Positions 17,678 to 26,486 of a stretch of DNA of 44,325 nt are shown one piece after another; the stretch's first letter is position 1; the number at the start of each line of letters is the position of its first letter. Origin of the DNA: Bacteroidales bacterium. GTDB lineage: Bacteria > Bacteroidota > Bacteroidia > Bacteroidales > UBA10428. The stretch covers positions 1 to 44,325 of the forward strand of contig JAFGVA010000233.1 of the NCBI GenBank assembly GCA_016938235.1, in the 5' to 3' direction. The translations under genes and the position numbers were made by a program. The notes under the pieces were generated by a model, which was not told the DNA's origin, ran no database searches, and was given only the letters and a program-made list of their open reading frames with translations.

Positions 17678-18268
17678 ATGAAGGTTATAATTTTTATATT
17701 ATTAGTTTCTTTTTCCTCGGCATGTTTTGCTCAAAAAGAGATAAATTCAGCCTCTTTGAAAATTTCATATTTCGGCGAAATGATAACGCATCCGGGTTTA
17801 AAATGCGGCATTGAGTATTCATTGCTTACCAGGAATATTAGTAAAGAAACCAAACGGAAAACAAAAGAAAAGAAATGCGAAATTATAATCGGCTCAAATT
17901 TAGGCGCTTATACGCATTTTAAGTACAATACAGGCGTGTTTTTAAATGGCGAAATTGGTTATAGAACAACACGTTCTACAGGAAATATATTCGATTTTAT
18001 GTTTGGTGCCGGCTATTTACGAACTTTCTTAAACAGTGAAACTTTTGAGATTGGCGAAAACGCTGAAGTTAACAAGGTTTTTCTGGCCGGGAATAACTCA
18101 TTCATGCCTTCAGTTTCATTTGGTTTTGGGCGCGATATTTCACAAAAAAGCGAAGTGTTCGATTCGTGGTATCTAAAACCAATTATTTTTCTGCAAACAC
18201 AGCATAATTCTGGCATCTTGCCGCATTTAGCATTAGAAGCCGGGCTTAATTTCCAATTAAACAAATAA
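17678..18268 (+). CDS. Probable outer-membrane beta-barrel protein
   Basis: A 196-residue exported protein with signal peptide VIIFILLVSFSSACFA, then amphipathic strands alternating with short turns: SASLKISYFGEM, CEIIIGSNLGAYTHFKY, GVFLNGEIGYRTT, FDFMFGAGYLRTF, SVSFGFGRDI, WYLKPIIFLQTQ and a last strand LALEAGLNFQLNK with aromatic and hydrophobic residues at the end. This is the pattern of a small 8- to 10-stranded outer-membrane barrel. No family was recognised. It ends 4 bases before the second hydrolase gene, so both are surely co-transcribed. Confidence 0.65.
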   Translation: MKVIIFILLVSFSSACFAQKEINSASLKISYFGEMITHPGLKCGIEYSLLTRNISKETKRKTKEKKCEIIIGSNLGAYTHFKYNTGVFLNGEIGYRTTRSTGNIFDFMFGAGYLRTFLNSETFEIGENAEVNKVFLAGNNSFMPSVSFGFGRDISQKSEVFDSWYLKPIIFLQTQHNSGILPHLALEAGLNFQLNK

Positions 18269-18272
18269 CGTC

Positions 18273-19316
18273 ATGAGAAATATTTTTTTGTTACTAATAG
18301 CAGTTACGGTGGTTTTTGCCTCCTGCGAAAAGGAAAAAACGGGGAGTCATGTGTCAAATCATTTCTTTTTGCGCAACAACAATGCAGATATGCCGGTATA
18401 TGTCGAAGGTAATGTTGCATCGAATATTTTTGTTATTGTTTTGCATGGTGGTCCTGGCGATGAAGTTTTAGTGCACAAACATCTTTTAAACGACTTTACC
18501 GATGAACTTGAAGAAAACTATGCTATGGTTTACTGGCAACAAAGGTGTGCAGGCTCATCACAAGGAAATGTTGATAGAAATGAGGTACAACTTTCCGATT
18601 ATGTTGACGATTTAGAAAAGCTATTAATATTACTCATGCACCAGTATGGCCAGCAGATAGAGTTTTTTCTTATGGGACATAGTTGGGGAGGTGCCTTGGG
18701 GACAATGTTTTTACTCGAAGGCGATAATCAGCGCGATATACAGGGTTGGATTGAAATATGTGGTGCACACGACGGGCCATTAGCCTTGGAGTTTTCAAAA
18801 GAAAAAATAATTACCACAGGAGAAAATCAAATTGCTTTAGGTAATAATATTAACAAGTGGGAAGAGATAGTATACGATGCAAAACAGGCTGATTTAAGTA
18901 CTCTTGATGGTAAAATTGAAGTGTATCTGTCAGGCTTTGAATCAGAGAATCTTATGGTTGATTCAATGATTTCTGTTGAAACAGGTACAACAAAAGATTA
19001 CATAAGTGCAAGCTTTTTTAAACCATTTAATCTGTTTTCTAATATTATTCCGGCACCCTTTAGCGAAAATTTTTATGAGGAACTAAATTCACTTTCTTTA
19101 ACTGATGATTTAAGCGAAATATCAATTCCTTCCTTATTTCTGTATGGGCGCTACGATTTTTTGGTACCAGACAGTTTTGGGTATAGTGCCTATAACGAGA
19201 TAGGAACTAATGAAAAAGAAATTTTAATTCTTGAAAAATCTGAACATTGGCCAATGAAAACCGAGCCTGAGAAATGCCGGATTGCAGTTATTACATTTAT
19301 TGATAAATACAAATAG
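18273..19316 (+). CDS. Proline-iminopeptidase-like alpha/beta-hydrolase lipoprotein
   Basis: A 347-residue lipoprotein (signal LLLIAVTVVFASC, mature CEKEKT). It carries HGGPG at residues 58-62, the oxyanion motif of proline iminopeptidase-type S33 hydrolases, the elbow GHSWGG with Ser137, Asp295 in YGRYDFLVPD and His325 in SEHWPMK: a complete catalytic triad. It probably cleaves a peptide or ester at the periplasmic or cell surface; the substrate is unknown. It closes the cluster and is followed by a weak hairpin. The mature N-terminal six residues are identical to those of the first hydrolase in the cluster, although the catalytic domains differ. Confidence 0.85.
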   Translation: MRNIFLLLIAVTVVFASCEKEKTGSHVSNHFFLRNNNADMPVYVEGNVASNIFVIVLHGGPGDEVLVHKHLLNDFTDELEENYAMVYWQQRCAGSSQGNVDRNEVQLSDYVDDLEKLLILLMHQYGQQIEFFLMGHSWGGALGTMFLLEGDNQRDIQGWIEICGAHDGPLALEFSKEKIITTGENQIALGNNINKWEEIVYDAKQADLSTLDGKIEVYLSGFESENLMVDSMISVETGTTKDYISASFFKPFNLFSNIIPAPFSENFYEELNSLSLTDDLSEISIPSLFLYGRYDFLVPDSFGYSAYNEIGTNEKEILILEKSEHWPMKTEPEKCRIAVITFIDKYK

Positions 19317-19328
19317 AATATTGCTTTC

Positions 19329-19353
19329 AGCCTATTTGAGGCTTTCTCTTGTT
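19329..19353 (+). terminator. Probable terminator after the exported hydrolase cluster
   Basis: A 5-bp stem AGCCT/AGGCT with a 5-base loop is followed by TTTCTCTTGTTT. The stem is short, but position 12 bases after the last stop codon of the cluster and the T-rich tail fit a terminator. Confidence 0.45.
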
Positions 19354-19391
19354 TAAATATTGATGAAACTGAATAATAGTTCAAAATTCTT

Positions 19392-20009
19392 CTAATCGCA
19401 GATTACAGGTTTCTCAGGAGAATCAAGAAATTCGAACATTATATTTATTTGTTCCTGAGAAATGCGTGGCGTTGATAGCGGTAAGCGTTCATATTCCGAC
19501 ATCCATTTTACATCCAGGGTTTCCATGCCTGGCTTGATTTCTCCACCCAGGTCATCGCAAAGAATAAAAAATTTATATATATGATATTTATCGGGCGGAT
19601 GATTATGCTTTGATTTATCGAATACTGCCAGCAAGCGGTCAGGCTTAACTTTCAAGCCGGCTTCTTCCCAAACTTCTTTTTCGGCAACTTCAAATGGAGT
19701 ATAGCCTACATCTGCCCATCCACCGGGCAAGGTCCAGTTTCCATCTATTCCTTCCTGTACCATTAAGAGCTTACCCTCGCGAAAAACAACTCCTCGTATA
19801 TCAACCTTTGGAGTTTGGTATCCTTTCTCTTCGGCAAAAAGCTCACGAATTTTTTCAATTGGTGCATCGGTGTATGCATGCATAATGTCTACACTAATTG
19901 AACGAATCATCTCATACCGCTCAAGATCATATTTGTCTGCACCAAATTCCAGGCCAGCCTGAGCAATAGCTTGAAGTTTTTTTGCAATATCAAGCCAGTC
20001 GAATGCCAT
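19392..20009 (-). CDS. Nudix hydrolase with the Nudix-N leader domain
   Basis: A 205-residue hydrolase. Residues 1-65 form the helical domain seen in the ADP-ribose/nucleoside-diphosphate-X Nudix subgroup, and residues 68-200 the Nudix fold. The Nudix box GGWADVGYTPFEVAEKEV (start) followed by WEEAGL keeps the catalytic EVxEEAG core, but has Tyr where many family members have Glu, and Lys in place of Arg in REx. Expected activity is cleavage of an ADP-linked or nucleoside diphosphate compound; substrate unknown. Its ATG shares one base with the stop of carB (TAATG), so it is translationally coupled with it. Confidence 0.85.
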   Translation of the reverse strand: MAFDWLDIAKKLQAIAQAGLEFGADKYDLERYEMIRSISVDIMHAYTDAPIEKIRELFAEEKGYQTPKVDIRGVVFREGKLLMVQEGIDGNWTLPGGWADVGYTPFEVAEKEVWEEAGLKVKPDRLLAVFDKSKHNHPPDKYHIYKFFILCDDLGGEIKPGMETLDVKWMSEYERLPLSTPRISQEQINIMFEFLDSPEKPVICD

Positions 20010-23000
20010 TATAAACGTTTGGGATCAATTTTGTATTCATCCCAGCTTTTTATCTGAATATCATTTATGCTTAAAGTGCATACTCCTGTAAGAAATGCAC
20101 TTGCTAGCCTGGCATTTGTGATAAGAGGGATATTGTAATCAACAGCACTTCTTCTGATAACATAATCGTTGGTTAATTCATCAGATGATAAATCTTTCGG
20201 AATATTTATTACCAGGTCAATCATCTTGTTTTTAAGATAATCAAGTGTGTTTGGTTTTGCTTTTTCATCAGGCCAGTGAAGCATGGTTACTTCAATGCCA
20301 TTCATCTCGAGAAACTTTGCTGTTCCCTTGGTTGCAAATAAATTATAACCTTTATCCGATAGCAGTTTACAGCTATTTAATAATTCCACTTTAGAACGTG
20401 TCGGACCGGTTGAAAACAGAATATTTTTCTTTGGTATACGATAGCCTACCGAAAGCATTGCCTTAAGAATGGCTTCATAGTAATCATCGCCAATACAACC
20501 TACTTCACCTGTCGAGGCCATATCAACTCCTAAAACAGGGTCTGCTTTAGAAAGACGGGCAAAAGAAAACTGGGGAGCTTTTACACCAATATAATCCAGA
20601 TCGAAAATGGACGAACTCGGTTTCTCAACTCCTTTACCAAGCATAACCTGTGTAGCCAGTTCGATAAGGTTTGTTTTAAGAACCTTCGAAACAAACGGGA
20701 AACTTCTCGATGCCCTGAGGTTACACTCAATCACTTTTATGTCATTGTCTTTTGCCAGGAATTGCATATTGAAAGGGCCACTGATGTTCAGTGCTTTAGC
20801 AATCTGTCGGCTTATTTTTTTAATGCGTCGCTGTGTTTCAAAATAGATTTTCTGTGCCGGGAAAACCATGGTGGCATCACCCGAGTGAACCCCTGCAAAT
20901 TCAACGTGCTCGCTAATGGCATAGGCAACAAGCTCACCTTGTTTTGCAACCGCGTCTATTTCAATTTCTTTGGCTTGCTGAATAAACTCTGAAACTACAA
21001 CAGGATATTGTTTAGATACTTTGGCAGCCAGGTTCAGGAAATGTTCCATTTCATCCCTGTTCGAAACAACGTTCATTGCTGCCCCCGATAGCACATACGA
21101 TGGGCGAATTAGCACAGGAAAGCCAACCTCATCCACAAAGTCGTTAATATCTTTAATATTTGTTAGTTCTTTCCAACGAGGTTGATCAATCTTCATTTCA
21201 TCAAGCAGGCTGGAGAATTTATGACGGTTTTCTGCATTGTCAATGCTTTCCGGCGATGTACCCAGAATGGGGACCTTGCGCTTGTGAAGGCGCATAGCCA
21301 GGTTATTTGGAATCTGACCTCCCACAGATATAATAACCCCTTTTGGTGCTTCTAAATCAACAATGTCAAGCACACGTTCCAGGGTAAGTTCGTCAAAGTA
21401 AAGGCGGTCACAAATATCATAGTCGGTACTCACCGTCTCCGGGTTGAAGTTTATCATTATTGATCGATATCCTTCTTTATTTACAGTATTCAGTGCATTT
21501 ACACTGCACCAATCAAATTCAACCGAACTACCTATTCTGTATGCTCCCGAACCCAGAACAATTACCGATTTTTCATTATCGGTATAGTCCAAATCGTGCT
21601 TTGAGCCGTTGTAAGTCAGGTACAGGTAGTTGGTTTTTGCAGGGAACTCGGCAGCCAGGGTATCAATTTGCTTAACCGATGGCACTATTCCTTTTGAAAT
21701 CCTGTAATCGCGTACTTTTAACAATCCATCTTCTAAAAATTCCGATTCTTCTTTGAGAATCGAACGGGCTACCTGAAAATCAGAGAAACCGGCTTTTTTT
21801 GCATCAAGCAAGATTTCATCCGGAAGTTCTTCCAGACTGTTAAATTCTTCCAAATCGTTCTTAAGCTCAAAAATTTTCTGAAGTTTTGAAAGAAACCAGT
21901 TGTCTATTTTGGTTAGCTCATGAATTTTATCAATTGAATAACCTTTTTCAAGAGCGGCAGCAATCACGAAGATACGCATGTCGGTGGGCTCCTGAAGCTC
22001 TTTATCTATATCGTCGAAAGACAAGTCGCGGTTTCCAACAAAACCATGCATTCCCTGTCCAATCATTCTTAGACCTTTCTGAATCGATTCTTCAAAAGTA
22101 CGGCCAATGGCCATTACTTCACCAACAGATTTCATGCTGGAACCAATTTGCTTTGAAACGCCAATGAACTTATTAAGGTCCCAACGTGGTATTTTACAAA
22201 CTATATAATCGAGTGAAGGCTCGAAGAAAGCCGGAGTAGTTTTGGTAATAGAGTTTTTTAACTGATGTAGTCCATATCCTAATCCGAGCTTGGCTGCAAC
22301 GAAAGCAAGGGGATAACCGGTTGCTTTTGATGCAAGCGCACTGGAGCGCGATAGTCTGGCGTTTACTTCAATTACCCGATAATCTTCAGACTCCGGGTCA
22401 AGGGCATACTGCACATTGCATTCTCCAACAATTCCGATGTGGCGGATAATTTTTATAGCAAGCTCCCTTAGTTTATGATATTCAGAATTTGAAAGTGTTT
22501 GTGAAGGGGCAACTACGATACTTTCACCGGTATGTATACCAAGTGGGTCGAAGTTCTCCATATTACAAACAGTAATACAGTTATCAAACCTGTCGCGAAC
22601 AACTTCGTATTCAACTTCTTTCCAACCTTTTAACGATTTTTCTACCAGAATTTGTGGCGAATATGAAAAGGCATGGCCAGCTAGATTTCGCAATTCATCT
22701 TCATTGTTGCAGAAGCCTGAACCCTGTCCGCCAAGTGTATATGCTGCTCTGATAATTACCGGGTAACCTACTTCTGCGGCTGCTTTAACAGCGTCTTCAA
22801 TGTTTGTTACTGCAAGGCTTTTTATGGTTTTTACACTAATCTGGTCAAGTTTTTTAACGAACAAATCGCGGTCTTCGGTGTCCATTATAGCCTGAACAGG
22901 TGTTCCTAAAACTCTTACATTGTGTTTCTGAAGTGCTCCGATTTTAAAAAGTTCTGTACCACAATTCAATGCTGTCTGACCACCAAACGAAAGTAAGATA

Positions 23001-23248
23001 CCGTCTGGTTTTTCCTTTTCCAGAACTTTCTCAACAAAATGTGGCGTAACCGGCAGAAAATATATCTTATCTGCTATACCTTCCGAGGTTTGAACAGTAG
23101 CAATATTGGGATTAATAAGGACTGTTTTTACTCCTTCTTCACCAAGTGCTTTTAATGCCTGAGACCCAGAGTAATCAAACTCTCCCGCTTCACCAATCTT
23201 TAAGGCTCCCGATCCTAATACAACTACTTTTTTAATCGACTTGTCCAT
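20009..23248 (-). CDS. carB: Carbamoyl-phosphate synthase large subunit
   Basis: A 1079-residue enzyme (family about 1070) that makes carbamoyl phosphate from bicarbonate, two ATP and ammonia supplied by CarA. Two homologous ATP-grasp halves are visible: first from VVVLGSGALKIGEAGEFDYS and second from SVIVLGSGAYRIGSSVEFD, each with GEFDYSGSQAL- or EFDWCSVNAL-type elements. The C-terminus (from about 940, FSTGPTRSKVELLNSCKLL) is the MGS-like allosteric domain. It is the first gene of a pair with the Nudix hydrolase and divergent from argR. carA lies 15 kb away on the other strand. Confidence 0.96.
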   Translation of the reverse strand: MDKSIKKVVVLGSGALKIGEAGEFDYSGSQALKALGEEGVKTVLINPNIATVQTSEGIADKIYFLPVTPHFVEKVLEKEKPDGILLSFGGQTALNCGTELFKIGALQKHNVRVLGTPVQAIMDTEDRDLFVKKLDQISVKTIKSLAVTNIEDAVKAAAEVGYPVIIRAAYTLGGQGSGFCNNEDELRNLAGHAFSYSPQILVEKSLKGWKEVEYEVVRDRFDNCITVCNMENFDPLGIHTGESIVVAPSQTLSNSEYHKLRELAIKIIRHIGIVGECNVQYALDPESEDYRVIEVNARLSRSSALASKATGYPLAFVAAKLGLGYGLHQLKNSITKTTPAFFEPSLDYIVCKIPRWDLNKFIGVSKQIGSSMKSVGEVMAIGRTFEESIQKGLRMIGQGMHGFVGNRDLSFDDIDKELQEPTDMRIFVIAAALEKGYSIDKIHELTKIDNWFLSKLQKIFELKNDLEEFNSLEELPDEILLDAKKAGFSDFQVARSILKEESEFLEDGLLKVRDYRISKGIVPSVKQIDTLAAEFPAKTNYLYLTYNGSKHDLDYTDNEKSVIVLGSGAYRIGSSVEFDWCSVNALNTVNKEGYRSIMINFNPETVSTDYDICDRLYFDELTLERVLDIVDLEAPKGVIISVGGQIPNNLAMRLHKRKVPILGTSPESIDNAENRHKFSSLLDEMKIDQPRWKELTNIKDINDFVDEVGFPVLIRPSYVLSGAAMNVVSNRDEMEHFLNLAAKVSKQYPVVVSEFIQQAKEIEIDAVAKQGELVAYAISEHVEFAGVHSGDATMVFPAQKIYFETQRRIKKISRQIAKALNISGPFNMQFLAKDNDIKVIECNLRASRSFPFVSKVLKTNLIELATQVMLGKGVEKPSSSIFDLDYIGVKAPQFSFARLSKADPVLGVDMASTGEVGCIGDDYYEAILKAMLSVGYRIPKKNILFSTGPTRSKVELLNSCKLLSDKGYNLFATKGTAKFLEMNGIEVTMLHWPDEKAKPNTLDYLKNKMIDLVINIPKDLSSDELTNDYVIRRSAVDYNIPLITNARLASAFLTGVCTLSINDIQIKSWDEYKIDPKRL

Positions 23249-23280
23249 ACTATATAGAGAATGTTATTTTTAAATTGGCG

Positions 23281-23288
23281 CAAAAGTA
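23281..23288 (-). promoter_or_regulatory. Probable -7 promoter element of carB
   Basis: The reverse strand reads TACTTTTG, matching TAnnTTTG, 33 bases upstream of the carB ATG. No TTG lies at the usual spacing. It is 44 bases from the oppositely directed argR promoter, so the two may influence one another. Confidence 0.5.
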
Positions 23289-23309
23289 CAAATAATTCGG
23301 TTAAAATAA

Positions 23310-23339
23310 TTGTATTTAAATAAAATCTGTATAATTTTG
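23310..23339 (+). promoter_or_regulatory. argR promoter (Bacteroidetes -33/-7 type)
   Basis: TTG at 23310-23312, a 19-base spacer and TAATTTTG at 23332-23339, an exact consensus match. The start of transcription falls near 23346, about 18 bases before the argR ATG and immediately before the ARG-box-like palindrome. Confidence 0.75.
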
Positions 23340-23348
23340 CACAATAAA

Positions 23349-23362
23349 TGAATAATTATTCA
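23349..23362. promoter_or_regulatory. ARG box (ArgR operator) abutting the argR start codon
   Basis: TGAATAATTATTCA is a perfect 14-base palindrome and fits the known ArgR operator consensus TGAAT-wwww-ATTCA at every position. It spans roughly +3 to +16 of the argR transcript and ends two bases before the ATG, a placement that would block promoter clearance and so give negative autoregulation of the argR-argG-argH operon. The operator identity is an inference from the consensus and the adjacent argR gene. Confidence 0.75.
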
Positions 23363-23363
23363 A

Positions 23364-23840
23364 ATGGGAAACAGGACTGAAAGACTATTAGCAATAAAGG
23401 AGATAATTACAAATAATAAAGTTTCCAGTCAGGAAGAATTACTAAGTATGTTGGTGCGCAAAGGATTAAGCTATACTCAGGCTACCCTGTCGCGCGATTT
23501 AAAGTTCCTAAAGGTAAATAAAATATCTGACCCTGAAAAAGGTTATATCTACGAATTGCCGGATCAACATGCTGCTCTGGGCAATGAAATTGCAGAAAGT
23601 TATGCAGCTCAGGGGTTTGTTTCTATTCAGTTTGCCAACCATTTAGGTGTAATAAAAACGCTTCCTGGATATGCTCCAAGCATTGCTGCGCTTATAGATA
23701 GGTCAAATCCGTTTGAAATTATCGGAACGATAGCAGGAGATGATACTATTTTAATCATTCCTCACGATAATGTTTCAGAAAGTGATGTTATTAATGCAAT
23801 GATTCTTATTATACCAGAATTAAAAAGTCGTTTCGATTAA
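23364..23840 (+). CDS. argR: Arginine repressor
   Basis: A 158-residue hexameric repressor that binds DNA with arginine as corepressor. The N-terminal winged helix contains SYTQATLSRDLKFLKV (recognition helix with the Ser-Arg-Asp signature), and the C-terminal domain ends with GTIAGDDTILII, the arginine-binding and trimer-forming motif. It heads the argR-argG-argH-proB-like-proB-proA series; an ARG box lies at its own start. Confidence 0.93.
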   Translation: MGNRTERLLAIKEIITNNKVSSQEELLSMLVRKGLSYTQATLSRDLKFLKVNKISDPEKGYIYELPDQHAALGNEIAESYAAQGFVSIQFANHLGVIKTLPGYAPSIAALIDRSNPFEIIGTIAGDDTILIIPHDNVSESDVINAMILIIPELKSRFD

Positions 23841-23854
23841 GTATTAAAACATGA

Positions 23855-23868
23855 TGCATTAATATTAA
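23855..23868. promoter_or_regulatory. Weaker ARG-box-like site before argG
   Basis: TGCATTAATATTAA matches eight of the ten specified arm positions of TGAAT-N4-ATTCA, in the 49-base gap between argR and argG. ArgR operators commonly occur more than once, but two mismatches mean this could be chance in such AT-rich DNA. Confidence 0.35.
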
Positions 23869-23889
23869 CCAGAAAAAATTTATTATAAA

Positions 23890-25131
23890 ATGGAAAACAA
23901 GAAGGTAGTATTGGCCTACAGTGGAGGATTAGACACTTCAGTTATACTAAAGTGGCTTATTGATAAAGGGTTCGAAGTTATTGCTTATGTGGCTGATGTT
24001 GGGCAGGAAGAAGATTTTGAGGAAGTTAAAAGAAAAGCCCTTGCTATTGGTGCCACTAAAGTTTATATCGAAGATTTAAGAGAAGAGCTGATTACAGATT
24101 ATATTTTTCCGGCAATAAAAGCCAATGCTATGTATGAAAGCAGATATCTGCTTGGTACAGCCCTGGCCAGACCAATAATTGCAAAAAGACACATTGAAAT
24201 AGCTCATAAAGAAAATGCTACCTATGTTTCGCATGGAGCAACCGGAAAAGGTAACGATCAGGTTCGTTTTGAGCTGGGTTTTTATGCCTTAGATCCCAAA
24301 ATTAAAGTTCTGGCTCCATGGAAAATGCAGGAATTTCTTGATCAGTTCAAAGGGCGTACCGATATGCTTAATTATGCTGCCGATAAGAAAATTCCGGTAA
24401 AAGCTTCTTTAAAAAAACCTTACAGCGAAGATGATAACATCATGCATATCAGTCACGAAGCGGGTATTCTTGAAGATCCAAAATACAAGTTTGACAACGA
24501 GATTTTAACCAAAATGGTTGCTCCACAGGATGCACCCGATAAAGAAACACACATCGAAATACATTTTAAAGACGGTATTCCTGTAAAAGTAGTGAATACC
24601 GATGACGGAACTACAAAAGAAAAACCACTTGAATTATTCTTGTACTTGAATAAACTTGGTGGCGAAAATGGTATAGGTCTTTTAGATATGGTTGAAAACC
24701 GTTTTGTAGGGATCAAATCGAGAGGGGTATACGAAACTCCTGCTGGTGAAATTTTGATTAAAGCACACATGGATATTGAAGGTATAGCTATGGACCGCGA
24801 AGTTATGCGCCTGCGCAATATGCTTTCACCAATCTTTGCCGAAATCGTTTATAATGGATTCTGGTTCAGTCCTGAAATGGACTTTTTAATGGCTTCAATG
24901 AATAAAAGTCAGGAATTAATAGACGGTATTGTTTATGTAACTTTATATAAAGGCAATGTATTAATCAATGGCCGCGAATCAACCAGCTCATTGTACGATA
25001 AAGATTTATCAAGTATGGATATCGAGGGAGGATTTGATCAAAAAGATAGCGCCGGATTTATCAAAATCAACGCCATTCGTCTAATGGCACATAATGCTAT
25101 ACTAAAACAACAAGGTAAATCAATTCTGTAA
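23890..25131 (+). CDS. argG: Argininosuccinate synthase
   Basis: A 413-residue enzyme joining citrulline and aspartate with ATP to form argininosuccinate. The N-terminus [17 protein letters not shown] holds the ATP-pyrophosphatase loop (SGGLDTS), then [14 protein letters not shown], the citrulline/aspartate-binding [12 protein letters not shown], and SDDN-like [13 protein letters not shown]. Length and motifs are normal. It follows argR by 49 bases and precedes argH by 13. Confidence 0.96.
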   Translation: MENKKVVLAYSGGLDTSVILKWLIDKGFEVIAYVADVGQEEDFEEVKRKALAIGATKVYIEDLREELITDYIFPAIKANAMYESRYLLGTALARPIIAKRHIEIAHKENATYVSHGATGKGNDQVRFELGFYALDPKIKVLAPWKMQEFLDQFKGRTDMLNYAADKKIPVKASLKKPYSEDDNIMHISHEAGILEDPKYKFDNEILTKMVAPQDAPDKETHIEIHFKDGIPVKVVNTDDGTTKEKPLELFLYLNKLGGENGIGLLDMVENRFVGIKSRGVYETPAGEILIKAHMDIEGIAMDREVMRLRNMLSPIFAEIVYNGFWFSPEMDFLMASMNKSQELIDGIVYVTLYKGNVLINGRESTSSLYDKDLSSMDIEGGFDQKDSAGFIKINAIRLMAHNAILKQQGKSIL

Positions 25132-25144
25132 TAAAAACATTTGA

Positions 25145-26479
25145 ATGAAGCTCTGGGATAAAGGGAAGGATATTAACAAAGCAATTGAGGAGTTTACCAT
25201 TGGTCGTGACCGGGAGCTTGATATGCTATTGGCACCTTATGACGTTTTAGGGTCAATAGCACATATCAGCATGCTTCAGAAAGTTGGATTGCTGGAAGAG
25301 GAAGAGCTGAAACAGCTTCATGCTGAATTGGTTAATATTTACAGAGAGATCGCTGAAGGTAATTTTAAGATTGATGAGGGCATTGAAGATGTGCATTCAC
25401 AAGTTGAGCAGCTTTTAACAAACCGCTTAGGCGATGTTGGAAAGAAAATTCACAGTGCCCGTTCCCGTAACGACCAGGTTTTACTCGACATAAAACTTTT
25501 CTCAAGAGCAAAAGTTAAAGAACTTACAGAGTCTGTTCAGATATTATTTAATAAGCTTATCGGGTTAAGCGAAAAAAATAAAGATATTCTTATTCCTGGC
25601 TATACTCATTTACAGGTGGCCATGCCTTCCTCTTTTGGACTGTGGTTTGGAGCCTATGCCGAAAGTCTGACAGACGATTTACAGGTTTTGTTAGCTGCCT
25701 TTAAACTAATTAATCAGAATCCGCTGGGTTCTGCTGCCGGATATGGTTCTTCTTTTCCAATCGACAGACAGGAAACTACAGACCTATTAGGATTCGACAG
25801 AATGAACTTTAATGTTGTTTATGCCCAGATGGGGCGTGGAAAGGTAGAACGAAATGTTGCCTTTGCACTCGGAAACGTTGCATCAACTTTATCCCGCATG
25901 GCTTATGATCTTTGTTTATTCATGAGTCAGAATTTTGGGTTTATCAGTTTGCCAGATGAATTTACCACCGGCTCCAGCATTATGCCACACAAGAAAAATC
26001 CAGATGTTTTTGAACTGATTCGTGCAAAATCAAATAAAGTTCAGTCGCTTGCGAACGAGCTAACAATAATTTCAAACAACCTCCCTTCGGGGTACTTTCG
26101 CGACATGCAGGTTATTAAAGAATCTTACCTTGAGTCGTTCAATTACCTTATCGATTGTGTAGATATTATGGCTTTTGTTTCTGACAAGATAAAGGTGAAC
26201 AATGATATACTGAGCAAGGATATCTACAAATACCTGTTCAGTGTTGAGGAGGTGAATAAAGAAGTATTAAAGGGAGTTCCTTTTCGTGAAGCATACAAAA
26301 GTGTCGGACTGAAAATTGAAAGGGGTGATTTTGATCCCGAAAAAAGCATTGACCATACACACCAGGGCAGTATAGGTAATCTTTGTAACGAAGATATAAG
26401 ACATAAGTTTAACCAGATCTATTCACAATTTAATTTTGATGCAATAGCAGAGTCTGAAAAGAAACTGCTGCAAATCTAA
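25145..26479 (+). CDS. argH: Argininosuccinate lyase
   Basis: A 444-residue member of the fumarase/aspartase superfamily that splits argininosuccinate into arginine and fumarate. Diagnostic are KIHSARSRNDQVLLDIKLF (substrate site), GYTHLQVAMPSSFGLWF (with the catalytic His-Leu-Gln region) and the family signature GSSIMPHKKNPDVFELIR holding the mobile catalytic Ser. It is 13 bases after argG and 7 before the proB-like gene. Confidence 0.96.
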   Translation: MKLWDKGKDINKAIEEFTIGRDRELDMLLAPYDVLGSIAHISMLQKVGLLEEEELKQLHAELVNIYREIAEGNFKIDEGIEDVHSQVEQLLTNRLGDVGKKIHSARSRNDQVLLDIKLFSRAKVKELTESVQILFNKLIGLSEKNKDILIPGYTHLQVAMPSSFGLWFGAYAESLTDDLQVLLAAFKLINQNPLGSAAGYGSSFPIDRQETTDLLGFDRMNFNVVYAQMGRGKVERNVAFALGNVASTLSRMAYDLCLFMSQNFGFISLPDEFTTGSSIMPHKKNPDVFELIRAKSNKVQSLANELTIISNNLPSGYFRDMQVIKESYLESFNYLIDCVDIMAFVSDKIKVNNDILSKDIYKYLFSVEEVNKEVLKGVPFREAYKSVGLKIERGDFDPEKSIDHTHQGSIGNLCNEDIRHKFNQIYSQFNFDAIAESEKKLLQI

Positions 26480-26486
26480 GAGCAAG

